Positions 27,169 to 35,520 of a stretch of 64,000 nucleotides of DNA are shown in pieces (position 1 is the stretch's first letter; each line of letters starts with the position of its first letter). A program made the translations under genes and the position numbers. Where the stretch lies: the NCBI RefSeq assembly GCF_017356035.1, contig NZ_JAFIQX010000001.1, positions 682,001-746,000 of the forward strand. The letters run 5' to 3'. Under the pieces are notes generated by a model. It did no database searches. It was not told where the DNA came from and saw only the letters and a program-made list of their open reading frames with translations. This stretch comes from Longitalea luteola (lineage in GTDB: Bacteria > Bacteroidota > Bacteroidia > Chitinophagales > Chitinophagaceae).

Positions 27169-28620
27169 TTAATTTATATCTTCCCTGAGTAATGGCATAC
27201 TCATACAATGAAATCCACCGCGGGCGCGTGATAGCTCGGCCGACGGAATAAGTATAAGGGTGTCTTCCAGGTCATCGGGCTGCACTTCTTCCTTTTCGAA
27301 TTGATCGAGCAGGTCTTTTACATGCACGATATTGAAACCCGCTTCGCGGAATGCTTCTACTGTTTTATCATTGCGGTCATAACCCAGCACTACGCCTTCT
27401 TTCAACGCCAGCAGATTGCAACTGTCGGTCCATTGTTCACGGGTGTCGAAGGGAAACTGGTTATTACCGGAGTAAATAAACTTTACTTTCGAATTGCACT
27501 CGAGGTCATTTTCGCTGATATTTGTCAATAGTTCTTCCAGGTTATCGAAGTATACCGGATTCTCGGGGTCTTTTTTCCTGAATTGAATGATCCTGATCTT
27601 ATCTTCTTTTTTAGGGCCTTCCAGGATGCGTTCAACCGGATCGGCTCCTTCATGTTTCATCACTTTTTTGCTGAAGGCGCCCAGCATTACCCAAACATTG
27701 CGTTTTACCTGCGTGAAGATGGTATCGATGTGCATGTAATCGCGCCGGCGCGGAATTTTGATCACCGTGATCTTTTTCACAATGTTGCGGGCGAACAGCA
27801 TGTTCACTACCTGGCGGGCCGCTTCCATCGTGGTACGTTCACTTATCCCGATCAGTAAGTGGTCTTTATGTACTACCATTACATCCCCGCCTTCGAGGGT
27901 AACTTTCTTTTCATCGCCATCACGGGGCAGCAGAAAATGGTGGGCTGTGTCGGGGATCTCTAAAATATTATCGCGATAAGTTTCAAACAGCGGATGGTTA
28001 AAGAAAATGTATTTGGCCAGCAGGGCCTCGCGCAGGCGGGCTGTCTTGGCCGGCTTGTTCAGCAGCACATAGTCATTGATCACGATGCCAATATCGCGGG
28101 TAAATATGAAATTGGGGATGGGCGGAAAGATCAACCGGTGTTCATTGATAGTGCCGCTGATGATCGTTTTCGACAACGTGGTGGGTGACAGGGCCAGCAA
28201 TTCGTTCTGCGTAGCATAGGAACAACCTTCCACGGCGCATACCGAAGCTACCAGTTTCAACTTTATTTCCTGGTCCTCCAGGATGTCGGCCAGCAGCCAT
28301 TCCAGCTCCACTACTTTTTCCGATCTGTAGAAATCGGGTTTCCCCGGTTTATAAAAATCGCGGCTGTTCTCAGGAGCATCTATCTGGTGCAGGCGGCCCC
28401 TGATCTTTTTCGGATCCAGGAAATACAATAATACCTTGGTATAGTAATCATACTCTTTTTTACGCATGGTTTCCAGGTGCACAATGTCTTCAAATAACCA
28501 GTCCTGGGCTTTGGATGGCACTACCTTACCCAAACCACTATCCGGGCTATGTACTAACAATCGTCGCAGGCGGCCGATCTCCGAAGTAACCTGAACCACT
28601 TTTTTTTCTTTATGGGACAT
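27169..28620 (-). CDS. Arginine deiminase family protein
   Basis: A 483-residue guanidino-group modifying enzyme. Visible motifs: RLRRLLVHSP near the N-terminus, FIFTRDIGIVI (the FTRD substrate loop) near residue 182, LEGGDVMVV (acidic GGD motif) near residue 245, YMHIDTIFT (catalytic His) near residue 300 and the nucleophile in RGGFHCMSMPL at C472. It is longer than ArcA (about 410) owing to an N-terminal region of about 70 extra residues. Citrulline formation is inferred from the motifs and from the downstream CtlX gene. A related amidinotransferase reaction is not excluded. Confidence 0.86.
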   Translation of the reverse strand: MSHKEKKVVQVTSEIGRLRRLLVHSPDSGLGKVVPSKAQDWLFEDIVHLETMRKKEYDYYTKVLLYFLDPKKIRGRLHQIDAPENSRDFYKPGKPDFYRSEKVVELEWLLADILEDQEIKLKLVASVCAVEGCSYATQNELLALSPTTLSKTIISGTINEHRLIFPPIPNFIFTRDIGIVINDYVLLNKPAKTARLREALLAKYIFFNHPLFETYRDNILEIPDTAHHFLLPRDGDEKKVTLEGGDVMVVHKDHLLIGISERTTMEAARQVVNMLFARNIVKKITVIKIPRRRDYMHIDTIFTQVKRNVWVMLGAFSKKVMKHEGADPVERILEGPKKEDKIRIIQFRKKDPENPVYFDNLEELLTNISENDLECNSKVKFIYSGNNQFPFDTREQWTDSCNLLALKEGVVLGYDRNDKTVEAFREAGFNIVHVKDLLDQFEKEEVQPDDLEDTLILIPSAELSRARGGFHCMSMPLLREDIN

Positions 28621-28750
28621 AGATATTTCAATTTTTATTCTGATTGATAGCTACTTATATAAGTAAAAGCAGGGGGTACCAAATATAGCAAATCCGTTCC
28701 AACACCCTAAAATTAATACGAACAAATGTTAGTTTTGTAATGAATTCCAT

Positions 28751-28758
28751 TATTTTTG
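28751..28758 (+). promoter_or_regulatory. -7 box of the acyl-CoA dehydrogenase promoter
   Basis: TATTTTTG matches TAnnTTTG and lies 23 bases before the ATG. A TTTG lies upstream at 28734 but closer than the ideal -33 distance. Confidence 0.5.
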
Positions 28759-28781
28759 CGGCCAAGTATTAAATTCGTGAT

Positions 28782-29936
28782 ATGCAATTTCAACTTACCG
28801 AGGAACACTTAATGATCCAGAAAGCTGCCCGCGATTTTGCCCAGTACGATTGCCTGCCGGGGGTTATAGAACGCGATGAGCACCAGAAGTTCCCGCGTGA
28901 ACAAATCCTGAAACTGGCTGAACTGGGTTTTATGGGCATGATGGTTAGTCCGGATTACGGCGGCGCCGGTATGGATACCATCAGTTATGTACTGGCCATG
29001 GAAGAGATCAGTAAGATAGATGCCAGCGTAAGTGTATGTATGAGCGTAAACAATAGCCTGGTTTGCTGGGGACTGGAAAAATTTGGTTCTGAAGAACAAA
29101 AACAAAAATACCTGGTGCCGCTGGCACAGGGCCGTAAAAACGGCGATTTGTACATAGGCGCCTTCCTGTTAAGTGAACCGGAGGCCGGCAGCGATGCTAC
29201 TTCGCAACGCACTTTTGCTGAAGACAAAGGCGATCATTACCTGTTGAACGGCACAAAGAACTGGATCACCAACGGAAGCTCTGCATCTGTATACCTGGTA
29301 ATGGCCCAGTCAGATGTTTCGAAAGGAAGCAAAGGCATCAATGTATTTATAGTAGAAAAGAACTGGCCAGGCGTAGCGGTGGGCGCCAAGGAAAATAAAC
29401 TCGGCATTCGCGGCAGCGATACCCACAGCATAACATTTACCGACGTAAAAGTGCCCAAAGAGAACAGGATAGGAGGCGACGGCTTTGGTTTTACGTTTGC
29501 CATGAAGACCCTGGCCGGGGGCCGTATCGGTATTGCATCACAGGCATTGGGTATTGCCAGTGGCGCTTATGAGTTGTCATTGAAATATTCCAAAGAAAGA
29601 AAAGCATTCGGTAAAGAGATCATGCATCACCAGGCCATTCAGTTCAAGCTGGCCGACATGGCTACCCGCATCGAATGCGCCCGTTTACTATGTTTGAAGG
29701 CCGCCTGGGAAAAAGACCAGCATCTTGATTATACATTAAGTTCATCCATGGCCAAAGTGTATGCCAGTGAAACTGCCATGTGGGTAACCGTGGAAGCGGT
29801 GCAGGTACATGGTGGTTACGGATATGTTAAAGAGTACCACGTAGAACGCCTCATGCGCGATGCCAAGATCACTCAGATCTACGAAGGCACCAGCGAAGTA
29901 CAGCGCATTGTGATCAGCCGCTCTATATTGAAATAA
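28782..29936 (+). CDS. Acyl-CoA dehydrogenase (short/medium-chain type)
   Basis: A 384-residue FAD enzyme that oxidises acyl-CoA to trans-2-enoyl-CoA in fatty-acid or branched-chain amino-acid breakdown. FAD and substrate motifs: LSEPEAGSDATS near residue 130, GTKNWITNGS near residue 155, RIGIASQALGIA near residue 245 and the C-terminal QIYEGTSEVQR with the catalytic Glu at about E368. Length is typical of butyryl-CoA dehydrogenase-like members. The chain-length preference cannot be read by eye. Its TAA is followed directly by a GTGATAAT repeat. Confidence 0.95.
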   Translation: MQFQLTEEHLMIQKAARDFAQYDCLPGVIERDEHQKFPREQILKLAELGFMGMMVSPDYGGAGMDTISYVLAMEEISKIDASVSVCMSVNNSLVCWGLEKFGSEEQKQKYLVPLAQGRKNGDLYIGAFLLSEPEAGSDATSQRTFAEDKGDHYLLNGTKNWITNGSSASVYLVMAQSDVSKGSKGINVFIVEKNWPGVAVGAKENKLGIRGSDTHSITFTDVKVPKENRIGGDGFGFTFAMKTLAGGRIGIASQALGIASGAYELSLKYSKERKAFGKEIMHHQAIQFKLADMATRIECARLLCLKAAWEKDQHLDYTLSSSMAKVYASETAMWVTVEAVQVHGGYGYVKEYHVERLMRDAKITQIYEGTSEVQRIVISRSILK

Positions 29937-29985
29937 TTAGCTAATGTGATAATTAGCTGATGTGATAATGGAATACAGATTAAAC
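29935..29985. repeat. Half octad element with shared core
   Basis: TTAGCTAATGTGATAAT followed by a second TTAGCTGATGTGATAATGG, then GAATACAG (the shared core). No right arm was found. It begins at the stop codon of the acyl-CoA dehydrogenase gene. Confidence 0.75.
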
Positions 29986-30074
29986 TGAGAGAAACGTCCC
30001 TTATGAAGTTTTTCTCTTTCCCTTCTATTTTTCTGCCATTCATTTGATCGAAAAGCTTTAATAGCTTTTCCTTG

Positions 30075-30082
30075 TACCTTTG
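30075..30082 (+). promoter_or_regulatory. -7 box upstream of the YggS gene
   Basis: TACCTTTG matches TAnnTTTG, about 50 bases before the ATG at 30132. Confidence 0.5.
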
Positions 30083-30131
30083 CGCCAGTTAGTAAGGTAT
30101 TGTTTATATCATAGACTAAACAGAACTATTA

Positions 30132-30809
30132 ATGGCGGTTAATACAGAAGCTTATCTGGAAATTAATGCACAATTAAAGGCGAAAAATGTAACCCTGGTT
30201 GCTGTTTCTAAAACCAAACCGGTTGCAGATATTCAGGAATTATATGATCAGGGTCATCGCGATTTTGGCGAGAACTATGTGCAGGAGCTGGCCGAAAAAC
30301 AGGTGGTGCTGCCGAACGATATCCGCTGGCATTTCATCGGCCACCTGCAATCGAACAAGGTGAAATACATTGCTCCTTTTGTACATCTTATACATGGTGT
30401 AGACAGCTATAAACTATTACTCGAAATTGACAAGCAGGCCCGCAAATTCGATCGCGTGATCCATTGCCTGTTACAGGTACATGTAGCCCAGGAAGAAACC
30501 AAATTCGGTTTTAATGAGCTGGAGCTGATGGAGGTGATGGATGCTATTCATAAGTATAAACTCTTAAACGAGCTCAGGAACGTGGAAGTAAGAGGTTTAA
30601 TGGGCATGGCTTCCTTTACCGACGATATGGAGCAGGTTAGTAAAGAATTCAAATACCTCAAATTACTGTTCGATCATTGCGCCGGCCTTCCCTGGAATAC
30701 CCAATTTGATACGTTATCAATGGGCATGAGCAGTGATTACCAACTGGCTATAGAGGAGGGCAGTAACCTGGTGCGCATCGGAAGCCTGTTATTTGGCGCC
30801 CGCCTGTAA
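30132..30809 (+). CDS. YggS/PLPBP family pyridoxal-phosphate homeostasis protein
   Basis: A 225-residue single-domain PLP-barrel protein. The PLP-binding Lys is in VAVSKTKP near residue 27. The FGENYVQEL and WHFIGHLQSNK signatures follow. The SMGMSSDYQLAIEEGSNLVRIGS segment near the C-terminus binds the phosphate. These proteins have no known catalysis and keep free PLP and amino-acid pools in balance. Length is normal. The gene stands alone with its own -7 box and a terminator downstream. Confidence 0.94.
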   Translation: MAVNTEAYLEINAQLKAKNVTLVAVSKTKPVADIQELYDQGHRDFGENYVQELAEKQVVLPNDIRWHFIGHLQSNKVKYIAPFVHLIHGVDSYKLLLEIDKQARKFDRVIHCLLQVHVAQEETKFGFNELELMEVMDAIHKYKLLNELRNVEVRGLMGMASFTDDMEQVSKEFKYLKLLFDHCAGLPWNTQFDTLSMGMSSDYQLAIEEGSNLVRIGSLLFGARL

Positions 30810-30945
30810 TAGCTTATCGGTTTTTCCAGTTAATTCATCGGGGTTTTATATGCAAACATCGAATTGATTATGACCCGGGCATTACACTGTTTATCTTTGA
30901 CTTACATAATTAAATAGTGTTTTTCATAGGTTATTGATTAATGGT

Positions 30946-30978
30946 AAAGGGCTGTTTCTACAGCTCTTTTTTCTTTTA
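30946..30978 (+). terminator. Intrinsic terminator after the YggS gene
   Basis: AGGGCTGT pairs with ACAGCTCT (one G-T pair) across a four-base loop and is followed by a T-rich tail. Confidence 0.75.
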
Positions 30979-31082
30979 TACCCCCCATCCCCCTAAAGGG
31001 GGCAAAAGGCAGTTCATCAAGCAAATGCTACTATACCTGTAACATTTTATCCCCTTTCAATTTTGTATATTTAATTGCATGT

Positions 31083-32102
31083 ATGAAAACGGCTGGTTTT
31101 ATACAACGTTATTACCTGCATCATCTGCTGGGCTGGGCATTGCTGTTCTTCGGCTGGCATTTTTTCCGTTACCAGGATTACCCCGCCGGTAAGGGATGGT
31201 ATATAACCTTCATAAAAGTGGCTGATCTGGCCCTGATGGTGTACCTCACCAACTACCTGCTTATTCCGCGGCTGCTGTATAAGAAAAGATATTTCCTGTT
31301 TGCGCTCTTTTTCATAACGCTTGTGTTTACATTTAGCATTGGCAAAATGTATGTAGAAGCAGCCCTGCTGCAAACTTCCTTTGATATCTGGGACCGGTTT
31401 AAAGTTCGGGTGTACGATAATGTGATCCCGCATTTTTTGCTGGTAAGCACCGGTGCTGCCATTAAACTGTTAACAGATCATGCGCGCGCCCAGCGGCGCC
31501 TCGGTGAAATGGCCAGGGAAAAGGCTGAAACGGAATTGAATTTTTTGAAATCACAGATCAATCCGCACTTTTTATTCAATTCGCTGAACACAATTTATTT
31601 TTTGATCGATAAGCAGAATGCGGAAGCCCGTACCACCTTATTGCAAATGGCAGGCCTGTTGCGTTACCAGTTGTATGATTGCAACAGCGATACCATTGAA
31701 ATAGAAAAAGAAGTGCATTACCTGCAGGATTATATCCGATTGCAGGAACTGCGAAAAGACAATCAATATGAAGTAGGCATTGAAGTAGGGGAGCAGGTGA
31801 AAGGGTTCCGGATAACACCCCTGTTGCTGATACCTTTCGTTGAAAATGCGTTCAAGCATATTTCACATGATAGCCATCAAAAAAATTATATCCGGGTTAG
31901 TCTGCAGCGGCAAAACGGAACCCTTACTTTTATCGTAGAGAACTCGAAAGACGATCAGCAGCGCAGCACAGAACCTCCAGGCGGCATTGGACTAGCGAAT
32001 GTAAAACGCAGACTGGAGTTATTATATCCCGGCAAACATACTTTACAGATCTCGAACAACGCCCATACCTTTAAAATTGAACTCAACCTGCTATTAACAT
32101 GA
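31083..32102 (+). CDS. LytS/YehU-type sensor histidine kinase
   Basis: A 339-residue membrane sensor. Four hydrophobic segments (about residues 11-28, 42-60, 70-86 and 112-130) form the input domain. A short coiled coil with EMAREKAETELNFLKSQ follows. The His-kinase domain of the LytS type has the phospho-accepting H162 in INPHFLFNSLN, then VENAFKH (N box) and GIGLANVKRRL (G box). It overlaps the start of the LytTR regulator by 4 bases (ATGA), so the two are translationally coupled and surely act as a pair. The signal is unknown. Confidence 0.93.
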   Translation: MKTAGFIQRYYLHHLLGWALLFFGWHFFRYQDYPAGKGWYITFIKVADLALMVYLTNYLLIPRLLYKKRYFLFALFFITLVFTFSIGKMYVEAALLQTSFDIWDRFKVRVYDNVIPHFLLVSTGAAIKLLTDHARAQRRLGEMAREKAETELNFLKSQINPHFLFNSLNTIYFLIDKQNAEARTTLLQMAGLLRYQLYDCNSDTIEIEKEVHYLQDYIRLQELRKDNQYEVGIEVGEQVKGFRITPLLLIPFVENAFKHISHDSHQKNYIRVSLQRQNGTLTFIVENSKDDQQRSTEPPGGIGLANVKRRLELLYPGKHTLQISNNAHTFKIELNLLLT

Positions 32103-32818
32103 CACTCCGCTGTGTAATCATAGATGACGAACCAATCGCCCGCAAAGGGTTAAGGGAATACATCCAGGATGTTTCATTCCTGCAGTTGGCCGGGGAGTTC
32201 GATAATCCATTAAAAGCAGCGGAACTGTTGATGAAAGAAAAGATAGACCTGTTGTTCCTGGATATACAAATGCCCAAAATGACCGGCCTTGCATTTTTAA
32301 AGACCCTGACATACCCGCCCATGGTGATCTTCACGACTGCTTATCCGCAATATGCGGTGGAAGGGTTTGAGTGGAATGCCATTGATTACCTGTTGAAACC
32401 ATTTTCGTTTGAGCGTTTCTGGAAGGCGGTATCCAAAGCGCGAACTATGCAGGAAGCCATCACGCAACCTGTGGCTGCACCGGCCGAAGAACCCGGTTAC
32501 TTTTTTATAAAGTGTGAAAACAAGCTGGTGAAGATTCTATATGAAGATATCTTGTTTGTAGAAGCATTACAGAACTATGTAGCCGTATATACCACCGCGA
32601 AGAGGTACATAACTTATCTCACTTTTCACAGCATTGAAAGTCATTTACCGGCCGGCCGCTTTATACGCACGCATAAATCATACATTGTAGCTGCGGCAAA
32701 AGTGGAAAGTATTGAAGGCAATGATATAACCATTGGCGGGCATCATATACCTATCAGCCGCACCGAAAAAGAAGCGGTATTACAGCAATTGATACAGAAC
32801 CGCCTGTTGCGGCGATGA
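32099..32818 (+). CDS. LytTR-family response regulator
   Basis: A 239-residue two-domain regulator. The receiver domain (1-120) has the acidic pair D9/D10, the phospho-accepting D55 in LFLDIQMP, a Thr in FTTAYPQYA and Lys in YLLKPFSF. The LytTR DNA-binding domain (about 138-235) has ILFVEALQNYVAVYT and FIRTHKSYIV. It is the partner of the overlapping LytS-type kinase. Targets are not known; the exported-protein gene just downstream is a possible one. Confidence 0.94.
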   Translation: MTLRCVIIDDEPIARKGLREYIQDVSFLQLAGEFDNPLKAAELLMKEKIDLLFLDIQMPKMTGLAFLKTLTYPPMVIFTTAYPQYAVEGFEWNAIDYLLKPFSFERFWKAVSKARTMQEAITQPVAAPAEEPGYFFIKCENKLVKILYEDILFVEALQNYVAVYTTAKRYITYLTFHSIESHLPAGRFIRTHKSYIVAAAKVESIEGNDITIGGHHIPISRTEKEAVLQQLIQNRLLRR

Positions 32819-32882
32819 TATTACCAAAATATTATTTTAGTCACAATCTATACGATAGGGTTACCTTTTCCCGTTTTTTGTA

Positions 32883-32890
32883 TAAATTTG
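32883..32890 (+). promoter_or_regulatory. -7 box for a small exported protein gene
   Basis: TAAATTTG matches TAnnTTTG. It implies an untranslated leader of about 135 bases before the ATG at 33032. Confidence 0.45.
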
Positions 32891-33031
32891 CAACAGATTA
32901 ATCGTTCTTTTTAACTCCATCTATTCAACGCTGCTTGTCTTCACTTGTTAATCAACCGCTTGCCAGCTTGCCCCTATAATATAAACGATTTGCTTTCATA
33001 TTAACATTTTTTGTATTAAAACAAAACGAAT

Positions 33032-33442
33032 ATGAAATCAATCATGCTTAATGCTTTTTCTTCAGGAAAGAAAACAGCTTTATTACTAATGGCGGTTATT
33101 ATGACCCTCACATCTGCAACAGCGAAAGTTGCTGATTCTACGATCGATGATGAAAACGCTACTGTATCCTGCCTCAAAATGGAAGAAGGCCAGGTTTACT
33201 TTAATGTAAAGTTCGAAAACGCTGATGGTGGCCGTTTCGATGTACTGGTTAATGACGTTAATGGCGATAACCTGTACCGTGCTACTTTCACTGGCAAGAA
33301 CTTCAGTAAAGTGTTCAGAGCGCCGGTTGAAAATGGTAAACTGGTGATCATCATCCGTGACAGCAATAACAAGACAAGCCACAAGTTTGAGCTGGCTACC
33401 GAATCAAAAATGGTTCAACAGATCTATGTAAAAAGAATGTAG
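33032..33442 (+). CDS. Small exported protein, function unknown
   Basis: A 136-residue protein with a signal peptide (about residues 1-32, cleavage after a TSATA-type site). The mature part of about 100 residues is rich in beta strands (QVYFNVKFENADGGRFDVLVNDVNGDNLYR), suggesting one immunoglobulin-like sandwich. Such small secreted proteins are common in Chitinophagaceae, but I recognise no named family. It lies downstream of the LytS/LytTR pair with a long leader, which would suit regulated expression; that link is inference. Confidence 0.7.
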   Translation: MKSIMLNAFSSGKKTALLLMAVIMTLTSATAKVADSTIDDENATVSCLKMEEGQVYFNVKFENADGGRFDVLVNDVNGDNLYRATFTGKNFSKVFRAPVENGKLVIIIRDSNNKTSHKFELATESKMVQQIYVKRM

Positions 33443-33522
33443 TAACTGACGCTTTTGCGCAGTATGGCTACTTTTGAAGATCTTATTTGAACACGAATTT
33501 GTTTTGTCATAGCTGCCCTTAA

Positions 33523-33550
33523 GTTTCATTCCGGTCAATCGGAATGAAAC
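33523..33550. other. Hairpin without T tract downstream of a small exported protein
   Basis: GTTTCATTCCG pairs with CGGAATGAAAC across a 6-base loop. It lacks a T tail and may be a 3' stability structure. Confidence 0.6.
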
Positions 33551-33639
33551 TCACCGAAGGGGGAGCAACCGGCCCTAAAAAATATTCCCATCCCGGCGAG
33601 AACGATCGCCTGTACCCCAACTAAGACGCCGGAATTACG

Positions 33640-33647
33640 TAAATTTG
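33640..33647 (+). promoter_or_regulatory. -7 box of the glnS promoter
   Basis: TAAATTTG matches TAnnTTTG, 21 bases before the glnS ATG. Confidence 0.5.
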
Positions 33648-33668
33648 CCAAATTCAATTTATTGAGTT

Positions 33669-35351
33669 ATGGCAGAGATCACCACACCGGAAGAAAAAAG
33701 TCTGAATTTTATAGAAGAGATCATTGAAGAGGATCTGAAATCGGGAAAATATAAATCTATCGTTACCCGTTTTCCACCCGAGCCGAATGGCTACCTGCAT
33801 ATTGGTCATGCTTCAAGCATCTGTTTAAATTTCGGGCTCACCCAAAAATACCCCGGATACACCAACCTCCGTTTTGATGATACCAATCCCGTTACCGAAG
33901 AAACGGAGTATGTGGAAAGCATTAAGGACGATATCCGGTGGCTGGGTTTTACGTGGAAGAACGAGTTGTATGCTTCCGATTATTTCGACAGGTTGTATGA
34001 ATACGCCGTAAAACTTATAAAAAATGGATTGGCGTATGTGGATGACTCTACCTCTGAGCAAATAGCTGCCATGAAAGGTACGCCTACCGAACCCGGTAAA
34101 GACAGCCCTTTTCGTACCCGCTCTGTGGAAGAAAACCTGGACCTGTTTGCCCGCATGAAGAACGGCGAGTTCCCCGATGGCTCCCGTACCCTGCGTGCTA
34201 AAATTGATATGACGCATCCCAACATGTTGATGCGCGACCCGGTCCTATACCGCATTAAACACGCGCATCATCACCGCACAGGCGATAAATGGTGTATTTA
34301 CCCCATGTATGATATGGCGCATGGTCAAAGCGATTCAATTGAAAATGTTACCCATTCCATTTGTACGCTGGAGTTTGTGCCACATCGTGAGTTGTACGAC
34401 TGGTTGATCGAAAAACTGGAAATATATCCTTCTCATCAATATGAGTTTGCCCGCCGCAATATGAACTACACCGTTACCAGCAAAAGAAAACTGCTGCAAC
34501 TGGTGAACGAAAAATTTGTTAGCGGCTGGGATGATCCCCGTATGCCAACCATCTCGGGCTTACGCCGGGCCGGTTATACGCCGGAAAGCATTCGCGAATT
34601 TTGCGATCGCATAGGCATTGCCAAACGGGAGAACATGATCGATGTGTCGCTGTTGGAGTTTTGCGTTCGTGAGCACCTGAACAAGATCGCCCTGCGCCGC
34701 ATGGTGGTATTTGATCCGTTGAAGGTGGTGCTTACCAACTACCCGGCCGATGGTTCTTTTGAAATGGTGAAAAGTGAAGACAATCCGGAAGATCCGAATA
34801 CAACGCACCGGGAAATTCCCTTCAGCCGTGAAATTTTTATTGAACGGGAAGACTTCATGGAGAATCCCCCCAAGAAATTCTTCCGCCTGGCGCCCGGACA
34901 AATGGTTCGACTGAAAAGCGCTTATATCATCAGGTGTGATGAAGTAATTAAAGACAGCAATGGTAAAATAACCGAATTGCATTGCACCTACCTGCCTGAA
35001 AGTAAAAGTGGTTCCGATACATCAGGTATTCATGTAAAAGGTACTTTGCATTGGGTGAGCGTAGCCCAGGCCATTAATGTGGAAGTTCGGCTGTACGACC
35101 GGTTGTTCAGGGTAGAAGACCCCACCAGCGAAGAAGGCGATTTCAAGGAGTATATCAATCCCAATTCATTGCAGGTGATCAGTTCCGCCTATGCAGAACC
35201 TTCTTTGATGAACATCCGCTTCAGCGACCGCTGCCAGTTCCTGCGGAAAGGGTATTTCTGTTTGGATAAAGATACCTCTGAAGAGAAGATGGTGTTCAAC
35301 CGAACGGTGACGTTGAAGGATACCTGGGCGAAGGAGCAGAAAAAGGCTTAA
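33669..35351 (+). CDS. glnS: Glutaminyl-tRNA synthetase
   Basis: A 560-residue class I aminoacyl-tRNA synthetase that charges tRNA-Gln. The HIGH motif is in PPEPNGYLHIGHASS near residue 40, and the KMSKS-equivalent VTSKRKLL is near residue 275. The N-terminal RFPPEPNGYLHIGH signature and the C-terminal two-barrel anticodon-binding region (about 345-555) identify GlnRS rather than GluRS. Direct charging of tRNA-Gln is therefore likely. Its TAA stop lies inside a GCTTAAC-type heptad run. Confidence 0.97.
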   Translation: MAEITTPEEKSLNFIEEIIEEDLKSGKYKSIVTRFPPEPNGYLHIGHASSICLNFGLTQKYPGYTNLRFDDTNPVTEETEYVESIKDDIRWLGFTWKNELYASDYFDRLYEYAVKLIKNGLAYVDDSTSEQIAAMKGTPTEPGKDSPFRTRSVEENLDLFARMKNGEFPDGSRTLRAKIDMTHPNMLMRDPVLYRIKHAHHHRTGDKWCIYPMYDMAHGQSDSIENVTHSICTLEFVPHRELYDWLIEKLEIYPSHQYEFARRNMNYTVTSKRKLLQLVNEKFVSGWDDPRMPTISGLRRAGYTPESIREFCDRIGIAKRENMIDVSLLEFCVREHLNKIALRRMVVFDPLKVVLTNYPADGSFEMVKSEDNPEDPNTTHREIPFSREIFIEREDFMENPPKKFFRLAPGQMVRLKSAYIIRCDEVIKDSNGKITELHCTYLPESKSGSDTSGIHVKGTLHWVSVAQAINVEVRLYDRLFRVEDPTSEEGDFKEYINPNSLQVISSAYAEPSLMNIRFSDRCQFLRKGYFCLDKDTSEEKMVFNRTVTLKDTWAKEQKKA

Positions 35352-35380
35352 CGCTGAACGCATAACGCTCAACGCCACAA
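35345..35380. repeat. Heptad array ACGCTNA at the glnS 3' end
   Basis: Words ACGCTGA, ACGCATA, ACGCTCA and ACGCCAC follow one another. The glnS stop codon is in the first word. Confidence 0.75.
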
Positions 35381-35425
35381 CCGTCAAAGGCGGATCAAAA
35401 AACATAACGCTTCGTGTATAAATCA

Positions 35426-35467
35426 GAATGCCGGATGTTACATTCATCCGGCATTCTGCATTTTTTG
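35426..35467. terminator. Strong terminator between convergent glnS and M20 genes
   Basis: GAATGCCGGATG and CATCCGGCATTC form a 12-bp stem around seven bases, followed by six T on the plus strand. Confidence 0.9.
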
Positions 35468-35469
35468 TA

Positions 35470-35520
35470 TTAGCGTTCCGCATTAGGCGTTCATCGTTTA
35501 ATGTTTTGCGTTTGTTTCGC
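35470..35520. repeat. Heptad array GCGTTNN overlapping the M20 amidohydrolase 3' end
   Basis: Six 7-bp words (GCGTTCC, GCATTAG, GCGTTCA, TCGTTTA, ATGTTTT, GCGTTTG) run without a gap. On the minus strand they encode the last residues (TQNIKR) and the TGA of the neighbouring gene. Confidence 0.8.
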
